Source: Methanocella conradii HZ254 (GTDB taxonomy: Archaea > Halobacteriota > Methanocellia > Methanocellales > Methanocellaceae). From it: 64,000 nt of DNA. The notes below the pieces were generated by a model, which saw only the letters and a program-made list of their open reading frames with translations, ran no database searches and was not told the DNA's origin. The stretch spans positions 1,550,001 to 1,614,000 of the forward strand of contig NC_017034.1 of assembly GCF_000251105.1 (NCBI RefSeq). Reading direction: 5' to 3'. This document shows, one piece after another, positions 35,175 through 44,119 of the stretch. The translations under genes and the position numbers were made by a program. Each line of letters begins with the position of its first letter. Position 1 is the first letter of the stretch.

Positions 35175-36338
35175 TTACTTTATCACGTCAATAATGGACT
35201 TGGAGGTCTTGCCGCTGCCACGCATCTGAATCCTTCCCGAAAGCGCCTCATCAGATGCTGCGGAGGCCTTCTGGCCCCTTCCCATGATCTGCGGCGACTG
35301 CACGCCAGTCATTATTGCGAGAACCCTTACCTTGCCCTCATAGTCCTTCTGAATCCTGGCGCCCCATATTACGTTGGCATGAGAATCCAGCTCATACGTG
35401 AGCGACTCTGCTATGCTCTCAGCCTCACGCAGCGTCAGGTCCGGCCCACCAGTTATGTGCACAAGCGCGCCAGTAGCGCCCCTGTAATCAACGTCGAGCA
35501 GCGGATGATTCAGGGCGGTGCGTACCACGTTATCGGACTTATCCTGGCTCTTCGTCTCTCCTACGAGCATTACGGCCACGCCGCCTGCGTTCATTATCGC
35601 CTTAACGTCTGCGAAGTCCAGGTTAATGAGCGAAGGCCGGGTAATCGTCTCCGATATGCCCTTCACCGTCTCAGCTATAAGCTGATCCATTACAGAGAAG
35701 GACTGCTCCAGAGGCAGGTTAGGCACATACTCGAGCAGGCGGTTGTTATCAAGCACGATGACCGTGTCAGCGGCCGCCCTGAGGTCCGCAATTCCCTCCT
35801 CTGCCTTCACCATCCTGGCCCTTTCTACCTTGAAGGGAGTGGATACCATGCCGACCACTATGGCGCCCGCCTCCTTGGCGACCTGCGCCACAATTGGCGC
35901 CGTGCCTGTACCAGTTCCTCCTCCCATGCCCGCGGTGATGAACACCAGGTCCGCATCCTTAAGGACTTCCTGCAGGGTGCTCCTGGCAAGCTCTGCAGCC
36001 CTCTTCCCTATCTCGGGGAAGCCGCCGGCGCCCAGACCCCTGGTCAGCGATTTGCCGACGAGGATCTTCTTGTCCGCCTTGATGACGTCCAGGTGCTGCT
36101 TATCGGTGTTCACCGCAATGGTCTCGGCGCCATCGACGCCAATATTGTAAAGGCGGTTGATGGTGTTGTTGCCGGCGCCGCCGCACCCGACTATCTTGAT
36201 CTGGGGAAGCCCAAAGTCCTCAAAATCGTTGCCAGCAGTGTTCTCCCCCTTGTCGTTCCTGTACTCACGTTCCATTTCAGTGTATTTCAGTGCTTCCTGC
36301 ACAATTGATTGCATTGCCATTTTATTTCCCATCCCCAT
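35175..36338 (-). CDS. ftsZ: Cell division GTPase FtsZ
   Basis: Tubulin-like GTPase that forms the division ring. The N-terminal nucleotide loop is KIVGCGGAGNNTINRL, the tubulin signature is GMGGGTGTGTAPIVAQVAKE, and the T7 loop region contains NLDFADVKAIMNAGG. At 387 residues it matches archaeal FtsZ1. The start is uncertain: ATG 36338 is followed by ATG 36320, and a TATA-like CTATAAAAT lies about 26 bases before the latter, so a leaderless shorter form is possible. A longer leader with alternative hairpins lies upstream. Confidence 0.96.
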   Translation of the reverse strand: MGMGNKMAMQSIVQEALKYTEMEREYRNDKGENTAGNDFEDFGLPQIKIVGCGGAGNNTINRLYNIGVDGAETIAVNTDKQHLDVIKADKKILVGKSLTRGLGAGGFPEIGKRAAELARSTLQEVLKDADLVFITAGMGGGTGTGTAPIVAQVAKEAGAIVVGMVSTPFKVERARMVKAEEGIADLRAAADTVIVLDNNRLLEYVPNLPLEQSFSVMDQLIAETVKGISETITRPSLINLDFADVKAIMNAGGVAVMLVGETKSQDKSDNVVRTALNHPLLDVDYRGATGALVHITGGPDLTLREAESIAESLTYELDSHANVIWGARIQKDYEGKVRVLAIMTGVQSPQIMGRGQKASAASDEALSGRIQMRGSGKTSKSIIDVIK

Positions 36339-36616
36339 ATTTTATAGCTTGGAAGACGTTTTTCGTGAGCTCTCTTTTGGCCGTCCTTTTTAGGCATTGG
36401 ACGATTTTATGTGAAGGTGGGCCACTGTCTCGGCCCTAGAAGGGCATGTAAACTGGAGCTTTACCGAAGGCCGCATACATGGCTTTCGCTTATAAATCAA
36501 CTCGTGTCGATTAGTTTAACTCTAACGACGACTCCAATCCAAACCCTAACATATTATACGCTTGTGCCCATATTTATACTTGCTGGAGGGTGGATGAAAT
36601 ATGGTTTTATGCCATT
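36339..36616 (-). promoter_or_regulatory. ftsZ upstream region with competing hairpins
   Basis: No gene is convincing here. On the minus strand, TATA-like elements occur at about 36486-36494 (TTATAAGCG) and 36341-36350. If transcription starts at the distal one, the leader contains two mutually exclusive stems: GCCCTTCTAGGGC and GGGCCGAGACAGTGGCCC (36419-36444) share the GGGC strand. Whether they regulate anything is not known. Confidence 0.35.
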
Positions 36617-37018
36617 TCATATCTTCAGCGTAAGGCGGTTTATCACCAGGCTGACAATCAGGCAGATGGCAAAGCCGGTGAGAAGTGCATCCATGCCAGG
36701 CAATGGCATCCTATCGAGCAAAAAGTAAACGCCTGATACGAGCGCCACCACGAAGATGGTAACGCTCAACGCCACGGCGGCGCCGCCCATGAAGGACGCC
36801 GCGAGATTATCGCTCATCCTATCCAGTAAAACTGATGCGGCTATGAAAGAGACGGCGAATACGACGAGCAGCACGGCCAACGACACATCCAGGCCAGTGC
36901 CTGAAAGCAGGCGCATGAAGCCGAGGCCGAGCAATGTCATCACCGATGATAGCATAAAAGAAATAAATAGCGCCTTTACGATAATCATGATTGGATTGGA
37001 TACTTCAAAGCCCTTCAT
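36617..37018 (-). CDS. Four-helix membrane protein upstream of ftsZ
   Basis: 133 residues with four hydrophobic segments (IIVKALFISFMLSSVMTLL, VSLAVLLVVFAVSFIAAS, AVALSVTIFVVALVSGVYF, ALLTGFAICLIVSLVINRL) and short loops. It starts at ATG 37018 twelve bases after the two-helix protein and probably forms an operon with it and perhaps ftsZ. No family recognised. Confidence 0.65.
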   Translation of the reverse strand: MKGFEVSNPIMIIVKALFISFMLSSVMTLLGLGFMRLLSGTGLDVSLAVLLVVFAVSFIAASVLLDRMSDNLAASFMGGAAVALSVTIFVVALVSGVYFLLDRMPLPGMDALLTGFAICLIVSLVINRLTLKI

Positions 37019-37029
37019 CGTCTCAACTT

Positions 37030-37287
37030 TTAGCCTTTGATGAACTTATAGATTATCGCTATTAGGCCGACCATCAGGCCCACCGCTATTATTGCGAAGA
37101 ACATTAAGTTAGTGAACCCACCAGGGCCTTCAAACAGGTACCAGAATGAGTCGATGGCCTTTACTATGGCGCCATTCGCAATCCTATCTAGCATGATAGT
37201 GCCGTGGAACCCAAAATAATCAATGGCCATAATCAAGGCCGCTATTAAAAGAATTATGATGAGCAATATCCTATATATTCTACGCAT
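37030..37287 (-). CDS. Two-helix membrane protein
   Basis: 85 residues: an N-terminal membrane helix (YRILLIIILLIAALIMAID), an amphipathic middle (GAIVKAIDSFWYLFEGPGG) and a second helix (MFFAIIAVGLMVGLIAIIYK). It leads the pair with the four-helix protein. Preceded by a purine-rich GGGGGAAGGG stretch acting as a likely ribosome binding site. Function unknown. Confidence 0.6.
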   Translation of the reverse strand: MRRIYRILLIIILLIAALIMAIDYFGFHGTIMLDRIANGAIVKAIDSFWYLFEGPGGFTNLMFFAIIAVGLMVGLIAIIYKFIKG

Positions 37288-37446
37288 ACCCTTCCCCCTA
37301 TAAAATAATCATTTAAAAGCATTTTTCGCTCATATACCTTATGAGGGAGAAGACGAAATATTTTTTTATAATGCTGGCATATAGATTTAGGTTTAATTAT
37401 GTGAAAAAATATTTGGCCCATTACAAATCCTATAAACGAGGATCAT

Positions 37447-38241
37447 ATGAACGTTGGCAAATCCATAAGAATGAAGAGAATATTCGACCAGCGCACTAAA
37501 AAGACTGTCATGATACCCATGGACCACGGGATAACGCTCGGGCCGGCGAAAGGCCTCGAGAACGTCAGGGAGGTCATGCGTTGCGCCATCGAGGGCGGCG
37601 CAAACGCCTTGATCATGCACAAGGGCATCGTGAAAGATTGTTACGTTAATTGTGCCAGGGCTTCAGGGCTTATCATACATTTATCGGCCAGCACGAGCCT
37701 GAGCGCGGACCCTGACTACAAGATACTGTTGACGACGCCAGACGAAGCCTTAAGCCTGGGCGCGGACGCGATTTCCGTGCATGTAAACGTGGGCTCGGAA
37801 AAGGAGCACCAGATGCTGCTGGACGCGGGCATGGTATCGAGACGATGCGAGTATCTCGGCCTGCCCATGCTTGCCATGATGTACCCCAGGGGCAAGAACA
37901 TCCATAACCAGTATGACCCCGACTTGATAGCACACGTATGCCGGGTGGGGGCGGAGATGGGCGCCGACGTGGTAAAGACCAATTATACCGGCGACCCGGA
38001 TACTTTTAAAAGGGTCGTCAGGGGCTGTCCGGTACCCGTGCTCGTGGCCGGGGGCTTGAGGACGAGTACGGACACCGAGTTGCTGGAAAACATCGGCGGA
38101 GCCATGGAGGCAGGCGCTGCAGGCGTAGCAATCGGGAGGAACGTGTTCATGCATGAGGCGCCTGCGCTGATGGTGCACAGGATATGCGCAGTAGTACATG
38201 ATGGCCTGAGCCCGGAAGAGGCAATGGATATCAGGGTCTAG
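37447..38241 (+). CDS. 2-amino-3,7-dideoxy-D-threo-hept-6-ulosonate (ADH) synthase
   Basis: First step of the archaeal route to 3-dehydroquinate and aromatic amino acids, which replaces DAHP synthase in many methanogens. It is a class I aldolase-type barrel: MIPMDHGITLGPAKGLENV near the N-terminus, the Schiff-base lysine in DVVKTNYTGDPDTF and the phosphate-binding VLVAGGLRTSTDTELLENI and GVAIGRNVF blocks. At 264 residues it is the usual length. An AGGATC ribosome binding site precedes ATG 37447. It is separated by one base from the following ABC ATPase gene, which is probably cotranscribed but functionally unrelated. Confidence 0.93.
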   Translation: MNVGKSIRMKRIFDQRTKKTVMIPMDHGITLGPAKGLENVREVMRCAIEGGANALIMHKGIVKDCYVNCARASGLIIHLSASTSLSADPDYKILLTTPDEALSLGADAISVHVNVGSEKEHQMLLDAGMVSRRCEYLGLPMLAMMYPRGKNIHNQYDPDLIAHVCRVGAEMGADVVKTNYTGDPDTFKRVVRGCPVPVLVAGGLRTSTDTELLENIGGAMEAGAAGVAIGRNVFMHEAPALMVHRICAVVHDGLSPEEAMDIRV

Positions 38242-38242
38242 A

Positions 38243-39187
38243 ATGGAAACTGGCAATGATGTGCCGGCCATATCTATAAAAGGGCTGGTAAAGCGGTTCA
38301 ATGGCCTTGTGGCTGTGGATGGCGTTGACCTGGAGATATCGCAGGGCGAGTTTTTCGGGCTGCTCGGCCCCAATGGCGCGGGTAAGACCACGCTCATAAG
38401 GATGCTCGTCGGCCTTTCAACCCCCACGTCAGGTAGCGCCAGCATTTTTGGCAGGGACGTGGTCAAGAACCCCATAGAAGCAAGGCGGCTCATCGGCGTA
38501 TCGCCGCAAGAGTACAACTTCGACGAGAACCTCAAGGCGAAAGAAATACTCACGTATCATGCGGGCTATTATGGCATGGGCAGGGAAGAGCGAGAGCGCC
38601 GGGCCGACGAAATACTCGATTTTTTAGGCATCAAGGATAAGGCCGGCGAGTATTGCGATAAGCTGTCCGGGGGCATGAAGCGCAGGCTTTTAATCGGGAG
38701 GGCGCTGATGCAAAACCCCCGCGTGCTATTCCTGGACGAGCCGACCACCGGCGTGGACGTCCAGCTTCGGCGCTCGCTGTGGGATCTATTAAAAAAGCTG
38801 AACGCTAGCGGCACGACCATCGTCCTTACCACCCATTACATCGAGGAGGCGGAAAGCCTCTGTGGCAGGGTTGCCATCATGGACCATGGGAGGATAATAG
38901 CCATTGGCAGGCCGGAAGACCTCAAGAGGGCTGAGGTCGACTGTAGCAAGCTGGTGCTCGACATCGAGGGCGACAGCATTCCAGATCTAAAGGTGATACC
39001 AGAGGTCGCACGGTATTCGTATGGAAAGGGAAAGCTGACGGTACATGTGACCGATACCGGCACGGCCGCGGTAAAATTGCTCGACTACTTGAGGTCAAAC
39101 CGGATAGCTGTCAGGTCCATGCATGTGAGGGAGTCGACGCTAGAGGACGTTTTTATCAGGCTGACGGGGCGGGATCTGCGTGAGTGA
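38243..39187 (+). CDS. ABC-2 exporter ATPase (drug/daunorubicin type)
   Basis: 314-residue ATPase with Walker A LLGPNGAGKTTLIRMLVG, signature LSGGMKRRLLIGRALMQ, Walker B VLFLDEPTTGVDVQ and H-switch LTTHYIEEAESL, followed by a C-terminal extension of about 90 residues ending in EDVFIRLTGRDLRE. This shape matches DrrA/NodI-like exporters. The GTG start of the permease overlaps its last bases. Cargo unknown. Confidence 0.94.
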   Translation: METGNDVPAISIKGLVKRFNGLVAVDGVDLEISQGEFFGLLGPNGAGKTTLIRMLVGLSTPTSGSASIFGRDVVKNPIEARRLIGVSPQEYNFDENLKAKEILTYHAGYYGMGREERERRADEILDFLGIKDKAGEYCDKLSGGMKRRLLIGRALMQNPRVLFLDEPTTGVDVQLRRSLWDLLKKLNASGTTIVLTTHYIEEAESLCGRVAIMDHGRIIAIGRPEDLKRAEVDCSKLVLDIEGDSIPDLKVIPEVARYSYGKGKLTVHVTDTGTAAVKLLDYLRSNRIAVRSMHVRESTLEDVFIRLTGRDLRE

Positions 39188-39947
39188 GCTTACAGCGTTA
39201 TCCTTGATGTTGAGGCGGGAGATAATCCGCTTCATCAGGAAGCCGAACCGCACCATTTTGCCCAGCATCATCTCCACGTTCCTCTACATTTTCGCGTTCG
39301 GCTATGCCCTGGGCTCCGCGATACCCAGCATGGGCGGCTACTCTTACGTCCAGTTCATGTTGCCAGGCCTTGTCATGATGCAGGTCATACTGCACGCCTA
39401 CATCAACCCTGCATACTCCCTATTTTCATCCCGCGAGGACAGGTATATCGAGGACCCTCTGACTACGCCCATGCGGTATTCAACCATGGTCGTTGCCTAC
39501 GTTCTGGGCGGCATGGTTAGGGGACTTTTCATCGGCCTCATCATCGCGGGCATAACCATGCTTCTTTTCCGCATATGGATATACAATATTCTCCTGTTTG
39601 TTTTGTTTTTGTTGTTTACGGCCGCAACTTTTGCGAGCATAGGCGTTATGCTCGGCCAGTGGTCCAGGAATATAGAGGACGTGGGCAACGTCATGAGCTA
39701 CGTGCTTAGCCCGCTTCTCTTTTTGGGCGGCGTGTTCTTCTCAATCGATATCATCCCAGCAGACTGGATTCGCTGGCTGTCATGGCTTGACCCGTTGACC
39801 TACGTGGTCGATGGATTCCGCTACGCGATGATTGGATACGAGCACACCAACCCATACTACTGTCTCTTCGCGATTATCGCCTCGCTAATCATATGCTTCT
39901 TTGCGAGCCTCAAGTTTTTTGAGAGTGGCTACAACCTGAAAACTTGA
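39180..39947 (+). CDS. ABC-2 exporter permease
   Basis: 255-residue membrane protein with six hydrophobic segments and the ABC-2 landmark MLSPLLFLGGVFFSIDIIP (here VLSPLLFLGGVFFS). The early block TILPSIISTFLYIFAFGYAL and the coupling helix YIEDPLTTPMRYSTMVVAYV are typical of DrrB/NodJ-like permeases. It starts with GTG 39180, overlapping the ATPase gene by eight bases. Confidence 0.92.
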   Translation: MSELTALSLMLRREIIRFIRKPNRTILPSIISTFLYIFAFGYALGSAIPSMGGYSYVQFMLPGLVMMQVILHAYINPAYSLFSSREDRYIEDPLTTPMRYSTMVVAYVLGGMVRGLFIGLIIAGITMLLFRIWIYNILLFVLFLLFTAATFASIGVMLGQWSRNIEDVGNVMSYVLSPLLFLGGVFFSIDIIPADWIRWLSWLDPLTYVVDGFRYAMIGYEHTNPYYCLFAIIASLIICFFASLKFFESGYNLKT

Positions 39948-40012
39948 GCGTCTACCTTAAATTAAAAATATTCCGTTTTTGGAGGCTTATGGTGGCAACT
40001 ACGGAAGATTAT

Positions 40013-40486
40013 TTATTCAAGCCAGTCCTGGACAGGCTCGCCCTTGTTTATCTTGTCAGCCATAATGTAGGCGTCATACATGGCGTAGAGCCACGTCAAC
40101 AGGGGAGCGGCAAAAATCGGCAAACAGCAAAGAGCGCCTAAGCCCAATGTTAAGATAGAGATTAACACGTAAACGATGACAATGATGCCTTCCAGGACTA
40201 AGTTGATAGCGCAAAGAATTATGCCCTTCCTGACCTGGCCATTATATATCTGGCCGAGGCCTATCAGAAGCCCGCTTACGAGGCCGCCGACCAGCGATAG
40301 CAACAGCGCCAGTACTGGCTCCTTTTTTACTGTGGCTTTGCCAGATGGCTGGCTCGCCATCTTCTCCACGCAAGACTTACAGGTTAGCTTACCGTTCACA
40401 TCTACTGCACAATTTTGACAAACCGACTTGCCGCAAACCGTGCAGGTACCCACGGCGTCCACGTCTAGATGTACGTAACACTTCAT
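40013..40486 (-). CDS. B-box-type zinc finger membrane protein
   Basis: 157 residues. An N-terminal B-box-like zinc finger (CYVHLDVDAVGTCTVCGKSV, then CQNCAVDVNGKLTCKSC) is followed by three to four membrane helices and a short hydrophilic tail (ADKINKGEPVQDWLE). Such proteins are common in archaea and some bacteria; their function is unknown, with a scaffold or sensor role proposed for related proteins. Divergent from the permease gene across an AT-rich gap of about 225 bases. Confidence 0.8.
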   Translation of the reverse strand: MKCYVHLDVDAVGTCTVCGKSVCQNCAVDVNGKLTCKSCVEKMASQPSGKATVKKEPVLALLLSLVGGLVSGLLIGLGQIYNGQVRKGIILCAINLVLEGIIVIVYVLISILTLGLGALCCLPIFAAPLLTWLYAMYDAYIMADKINKGEPVQDWLE

Positions 40487-40701
40487 GTAATGACCTCAAT
40501 AATCATCATTGTCACTTAAACGGTTGTACATTAAATATATTTTGTTTCGCAGTCTATTTTTTAAATAATCAATTTTTGTCGACAAATTTATCAAAAAATT
40601 CCGGATTGAAATGGAATTTTTATACTATGGGCATAACGCCTTATTTATTTAAAAGCGCGGTGCAAACCTATATTAAGCCCTTAGAAATAAGGTAAAATCC
40701 A

Positions 40702-40708
40702 AGGTGGT
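40702..40708 (+). promoter_or_regulatory. Ribosome binding site that fixes a TTG start
   Basis: AGGTGGT is a strong match to the archaeal anti-Shine-Dalgarno sequence and lies 5 bases before TTG 40714, so the purine permease most likely begins with this TTG codon. Confidence 0.7.
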
Positions 40709-40713
40709 TATCC

Positions 40714-42177
40714 TTGTACGAGCAAACCCAAAAAAAGAATGTAGAGGGTTCATCCATTACATCTTTTCTGGACAAGTATTTCCATATCAGCGAAAGGAAT
40801 TCTAATATAAGGACTGAAATAATCGCCGGCGTGACCACGTTCATGACGATGGCCTACATCATCATCGTGAACCCTGGCATATTATCGGCGGCGGGCATGG
40901 ATTTTAAGGCGGTATTCGTGGCCACATGCCTCGCGGCAGCGCTATCGACCTTCCTCATGGGCGTCATAGGAAAATACCCGTTCGCCCTCGCCCCTGGCAT
41001 GGGCATGAACGCGGTCGTGACGTTCGGGATATGCATCGGCATGGGCTTATCATGGCAAATAGCGATGGCCCTCATCTTCATAGAAGGCCTTGTCATTTTG
41101 ATTCTCGTGCTTACAAACCTTCGAGAACTTGTGATGAACTCCATCCCGGGCTCGCTAAAGATTGCCATAGGCGTTGCAATCGGCCTGTTCATAGCCTTTA
41201 TCGGGTTTAAGGACTCCGGCATGATGGTGTCGAATCCTTCCACCTACATAGGATTTGGCAGCATGTCCAACCCCGTGGTGATAGTCTCGCTTATAGGGCT
41301 TATAATAATCATGGCTTTGATGGCCCTTAAGGTTAAGGGCAGCATTCTTTACGGAATTATTTTAACGTCAATAATAGCCCTGATAATGTGCTTTGCCGCG
41401 GATGCGGCTGGCATCGCCTTCAACGTATATAATAATGCGAACGTGCCCATGGTGGCGGGAGCTGCGCTTCCGGACGGCTTGAGTAACCTGCCATCATGGG
41501 GAGGCTCGATAATCGAGCTGCCGAATGCGGCAACCCTGAGCACTGTTGGCCAGCTGGACATCATGGGAGCTCTTAACATAGGCATCCTTACCCTGGTGAC
41601 GCTGGTGTTCGCCCTGGGCATGGTCGACTTCTTCGACACCATGGGCACCGTGGTGGCGGTCGGCGGGCAGGCAAAGCTGCTTGATAAGGATGGCAAGCTG
41701 CCAGGCTTGAAGAATGTCCTGATGATAGACTCGCTGGCGGCGATGATCGGCGGCTTCATGGGGTGTAGCTCAAACACCACTTACGTTGAGAGCGCTTCGG
41801 GCGTGAGCGCGGGAGGGAGGACTGGCCTGGCGTCAGTGGTCACCTCTGTCCTGTTCCTCGTTGCCATGCTTTTCGTCCCGCTCGCCTACCTTATACCCGG
41901 CGCGGCGACGGCGCCTGCCCTTATCATCGTGGGCTTCCTGATGCTAACCCTTGTCAAGGACATACCATGGGATAAGCTTGAGGATGCTCTCCCCGCTTTC
42001 CTGACGATTGTGGGCATGGTGTTTACCTTTAGCATCTCGAAGGGCATTGGCTTTGGGTTCATATCCTATTGCCTTATTAAGACTGCCTCAGGTAAGTGGA
42101 GGGATGTGCACCCCATAATGTGGATTGTGGCGTTCGTGTTTGCCCTCTACTTCATATTCGTATCGAGCATAATATGA
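40714..42177 (+). CDS. NCS2/AzgA-type purine permease
   Basis: 487-residue transporter with about 12-13 membrane helices. Landmarks of the AzgA-like guanine/hypoxanthine permeases are TEIIAGVTTFMTMAYIIIVN, FALAPGMGMNAVVTF, FALGMVDFFDTMGTVVAVGG and GCSSNTTYVESASGVSAGGR. It probably imports purine bases with protons. The TTG start is supported by the AGGTGGT site. TATA-like TTTTTATACT lies at about 40616-40625. It is followed by a symmetrical terminator hairpin. Confidence 0.92.
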   Translation: MYEQTQKKNVEGSSITSFLDKYFHISERNSNIRTEIIAGVTTFMTMAYIIIVNPGILSAAGMDFKAVFVATCLAAALSTFLMGVIGKYPFALAPGMGMNAVVTFGICIGMGLSWQIAMALIFIEGLVILILVLTNLRELVMNSIPGSLKIAIGVAIGLFIAFIGFKDSGMMVSNPSTYIGFGSMSNPVVIVSLIGLIIIMALMALKVKGSILYGIILTSIIALIMCFAADAAGIAFNVYNNANVPMVAGAALPDGLSNLPSWGGSIIELPNAATLSTVGQLDIMGALNIGILTLVTLVFALGMVDFFDTMGTVVAVGGQAKLLDKDGKLPGLKNVLMIDSLAAMIGGFMGCSSNTTYVESASGVSAGGRTGLASVVTSVLFLVAMLFVPLAYLIPGAATAPALIIVGFLMLTLVKDIPWDKLEDALPAFLTIVGMVFTFSISKGIGFGFISYCLIKTASGKWRDVHPIMWIVAFVFALYFIFVSSII

Positions 42178-42181
42178 GCTA

Positions 42182-42201
42182 ATCGGGGCTTTTGCCCCGA
42201 T
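42182..42201. terminator. Bidirectional terminator hairpin
   Basis: ATCGGGGC and GCCCCGAT form a perfect 8-bp stem around TTTT, followed by TAATTTTTATTTT. It lies between two convergent genes, 4 bases after one stop and 5 bases before the other. Confidence 0.85.
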
Positions 42202-42206
42202 AATTT

Positions 42207-42638
42207 TTATTTTCTATAGAATAGAATAGTGTATGCCGCGATGACAAGTAATATGAAAATAAGCGCAGCGAGGACGTCGTGAAATGGCATTGACATGGCC
42301 GCTGTCGTTATAAGTGAGCTTTTAGGGTCTGTAGCCTGCGTAGTTTCTATTGGTATTGGGCTTGTAAAGGGCCCTGTAAAAGCCATATTTCCTTTTGTAG
42401 CATTCTCGGCCAGCGTCCTGAGGTGACTCATGGGGCTTACCACTCTTGACTGGATGTCGTGTATGCATTGTAGGCCGTACATCGTAAGGTTATAGGCGCC
42501 AGCGTCGGAAGGGTCGATGGAATGCGCCTGTGTCGCGTTGACCTCGTTCAACGTCTCTAAATATTGGCTATTTGCCGTATCGTTCATGTTACGGATGGTC
42601 TCGCTAAAAATCGTCCACACATCATGGCTTTCTAACAT
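42207..42638 (-). CDS. Hypothetical protein with C-terminal membrane anchor
   Basis: 143 residues. The first 110 are soluble and contain several asparagine-rich segments (SETIRNMNDTANSQYLETL); the last 25 form one membrane helix (VLAALIFILLVIAAYTILFY) with a basic end (RK). There is no N-terminal signal, so it may be a tail-anchored protein. Not recognised. AT-rich promoter sequence lies upstream. Confidence 0.6.
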   Translation of the reverse strand: MLESHDVWTIFSETIRNMNDTANSQYLETLNEVNATQAHSIDPSDAGAYNLTMYGLQCIHDIQSRVVSPMSHLRTLAENATKGNMAFTGPFTSPIPIETTQATDPKSSLITTAAMSMPFHDVLAALIFILLVIAAYTILFYRK

Positions 42639-42730
42639 TATAAAATAATTAATATATTTATTTTTATAAGCGTAGTCCGTTAAAATGGCGATTGATTAAG
42701 GATTAAATGATAAGAAAGTTATGAATGGGC

Positions 42731-43615
42731 CTAGCCGATGCGCCTGGCCGCCTCTACCATGTTGGCTAGCTTCTGGTATGCTGCTTCTCTTGTTCGCATG
42801 CGTAGCCCGCAGTCAGGGTCAATCCACATGTTTTTCTTGCCTATCTTTTCGATTCCCATGCGTATAGTTCTCTCTATTTGCTCGGCCGTTTCCACGTTGT
42901 CGGTGGCAGTGTCGACACACCCATAGCCGATTATCTTGCCATATGCCTCGATTAGGTCCCTATCCATGGCCTCCAGGTTTTTTGAACTGGAGAATTCGTG
43001 GTCGAGGATGGTCACGTTGGCTTCCAGAAGTTTTTTAAAGATTGGACGGATGTCGCCACATACATGCATGGCTGGCACATCGATTCCCTTTGAGATGATG
43101 TTGACCGCCCTGATGCCCACCTCGAGGTCGGCATCCACGCTGAAAAAGGGCTCGTCAATCTGTATTATCTCAGCCCCCGCCTGCGTAAGCGCCCGCGCCT
43201 CTGCGGCTTGCGCATACGCGATATCATAGATAAGCTCTGGGTCCGAGTTCGACTTATATGGTGAGCCTTTTTCAACTATGGAGCTTTTTGCCATGGTTGT
43301 GGGTCCCGTTATAATGCCTTTGACTTTGGCCTGTCTGGCCAGCTTTTTCGCATAGAGATAATCACTGACGGTGGCAGGCTTGTCCGGGATTTCGATACGG
43401 TCTACGATCTTGTATCGGTTGCCTTCCTTGCGGTAGCCAGGCATGTTTAAAGCAAAAATCCCCACCATATCAGCGCGCACCTGGCCATCCGATATGATCG
43501 AGATCCCGGCCCTTTCCTGGTCCGCTATCGCAATCTCTATTGCTTTCCTGACATCCTCTTCGTTTTGCACGTTAACGCCGGTCGGATAGCTCCCGACCAC
43601 TGTCGTAACCATCAT
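42731..43615 (-). CDS. MetE-like (cobalamin-independent type) methyltransferase, core domain
   Basis: 294-residue protein equal to the C-terminal catalytic half of MetE, as in short archaeal methionine synthases that take the methyl group from a corrinoid protein or methylcobalamin. Start: TTVVGSYPTGVNVQNEEDVR; zinc ligands are likely in MHVCGDIRP and IDPDCGLRMR; the homocysteine site includes IIQIDEPFFSVDADLE. The length and lack of the N-terminal half argue against folate-dependent MetE. It could instead act on coenzyme M or another thiol. Confidence 0.8.
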   Translation of the reverse strand: MMVTTVVGSYPTGVNVQNEEDVRKAIEIAIADQERAGISIISDGQVRADMVGIFALNMPGYRKEGNRYKIVDRIEIPDKPATVSDYLYAKKLARQAKVKGIITGPTTMAKSSIVEKGSPYKSNSDPELIYDIAYAQAAEARALTQAGAEIIQIDEPFFSVDADLEVGIRAVNIISKGIDVPAMHVCGDIRPIFKKLLEANVTILDHEFSSSKNLEAMDRDLIEAYGKIIGYGCVDTATDNVETAEQIERTIRMGIEKIGKKNMWIDPDCGLRMRTREAAYQKLANMVEAARRIG

Positions 43616-43712
43616 ATGAGCATGAGTATGAGTGTAAAATATTTAGATATTAGCATACTTTTTGGCTTCATTTTTTATCGTGCCGTCATAATACTCTAAC
43701 CAGGGTAGAGCC

Positions 43713-44114
43713 ATGCACACAGTTATTGCAGGAGAAAAGGTTAAGACGATGGGGCTATGTCATATCGCCATAGATGTTTCCGACATTGAGAGGTCATTGA
43801 AGTTTTACACAGAAATGTTTGACATGGACGTGCTGGACCGGACCGACCGCTTCATCCACCTGCGTACTCATGGAGGGTACGACAGCTTTTTCCTTTTTAG
43901 AGCCGACGGCCCCGTAAATCCACGCAAAGGCGGGCTTACGTATATGCACTTCGGGTTCAAGGTCGACGACGAGAACTTTGAAAAGGCTTTAGAGTACATA
44001 AATAAGTATGACGTTAAGGTACATCCGAACCCTGCCAGAGGGCCAGGCCGCTACGTATACATCGAGGACCCGGACGGCTACGTCATACAACTGGAGCCGG
44101 GCACATGTGAATAG
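43713..44114 (+). CDS. VOC/glyoxalase-fold protein
   Basis: 133 residues with the vicinal-oxygen-chelate fold: LCHIAIDVSDIERSLKFYTE at the start, LTYMHFGFKVDDENFEKAL in the middle and YVYIEDPDGYVIQLEPG at the end, with metal-ligand positions His and Glu visible. Lactoylglutathione lyase-like or a resistance/isomerase relative; the substrate is not known. An internal ATG at codon 13 would also fit. Confidence 0.85.
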   Translation: MHTVIAGEKVKTMGLCHIAIDVSDIERSLKFYTEMFDMDVLDRTDRFIHLRTHGGYDSFFLFRADGPVNPRKGGLTYMHFGFKVDDENFEKALEYINKYDVKVHPNPARGPGRYVYIEDPDGYVIQLEPGTCE

Positions 44115-44119
44115 GCAAG

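Noticed and set aside
36411..36728. A 105-codon rightward frame in the ftsZ upstream region
   Set aside because: Overlaps the better-supported membrane protein on the other strand and has no start signals or recognisable domain.
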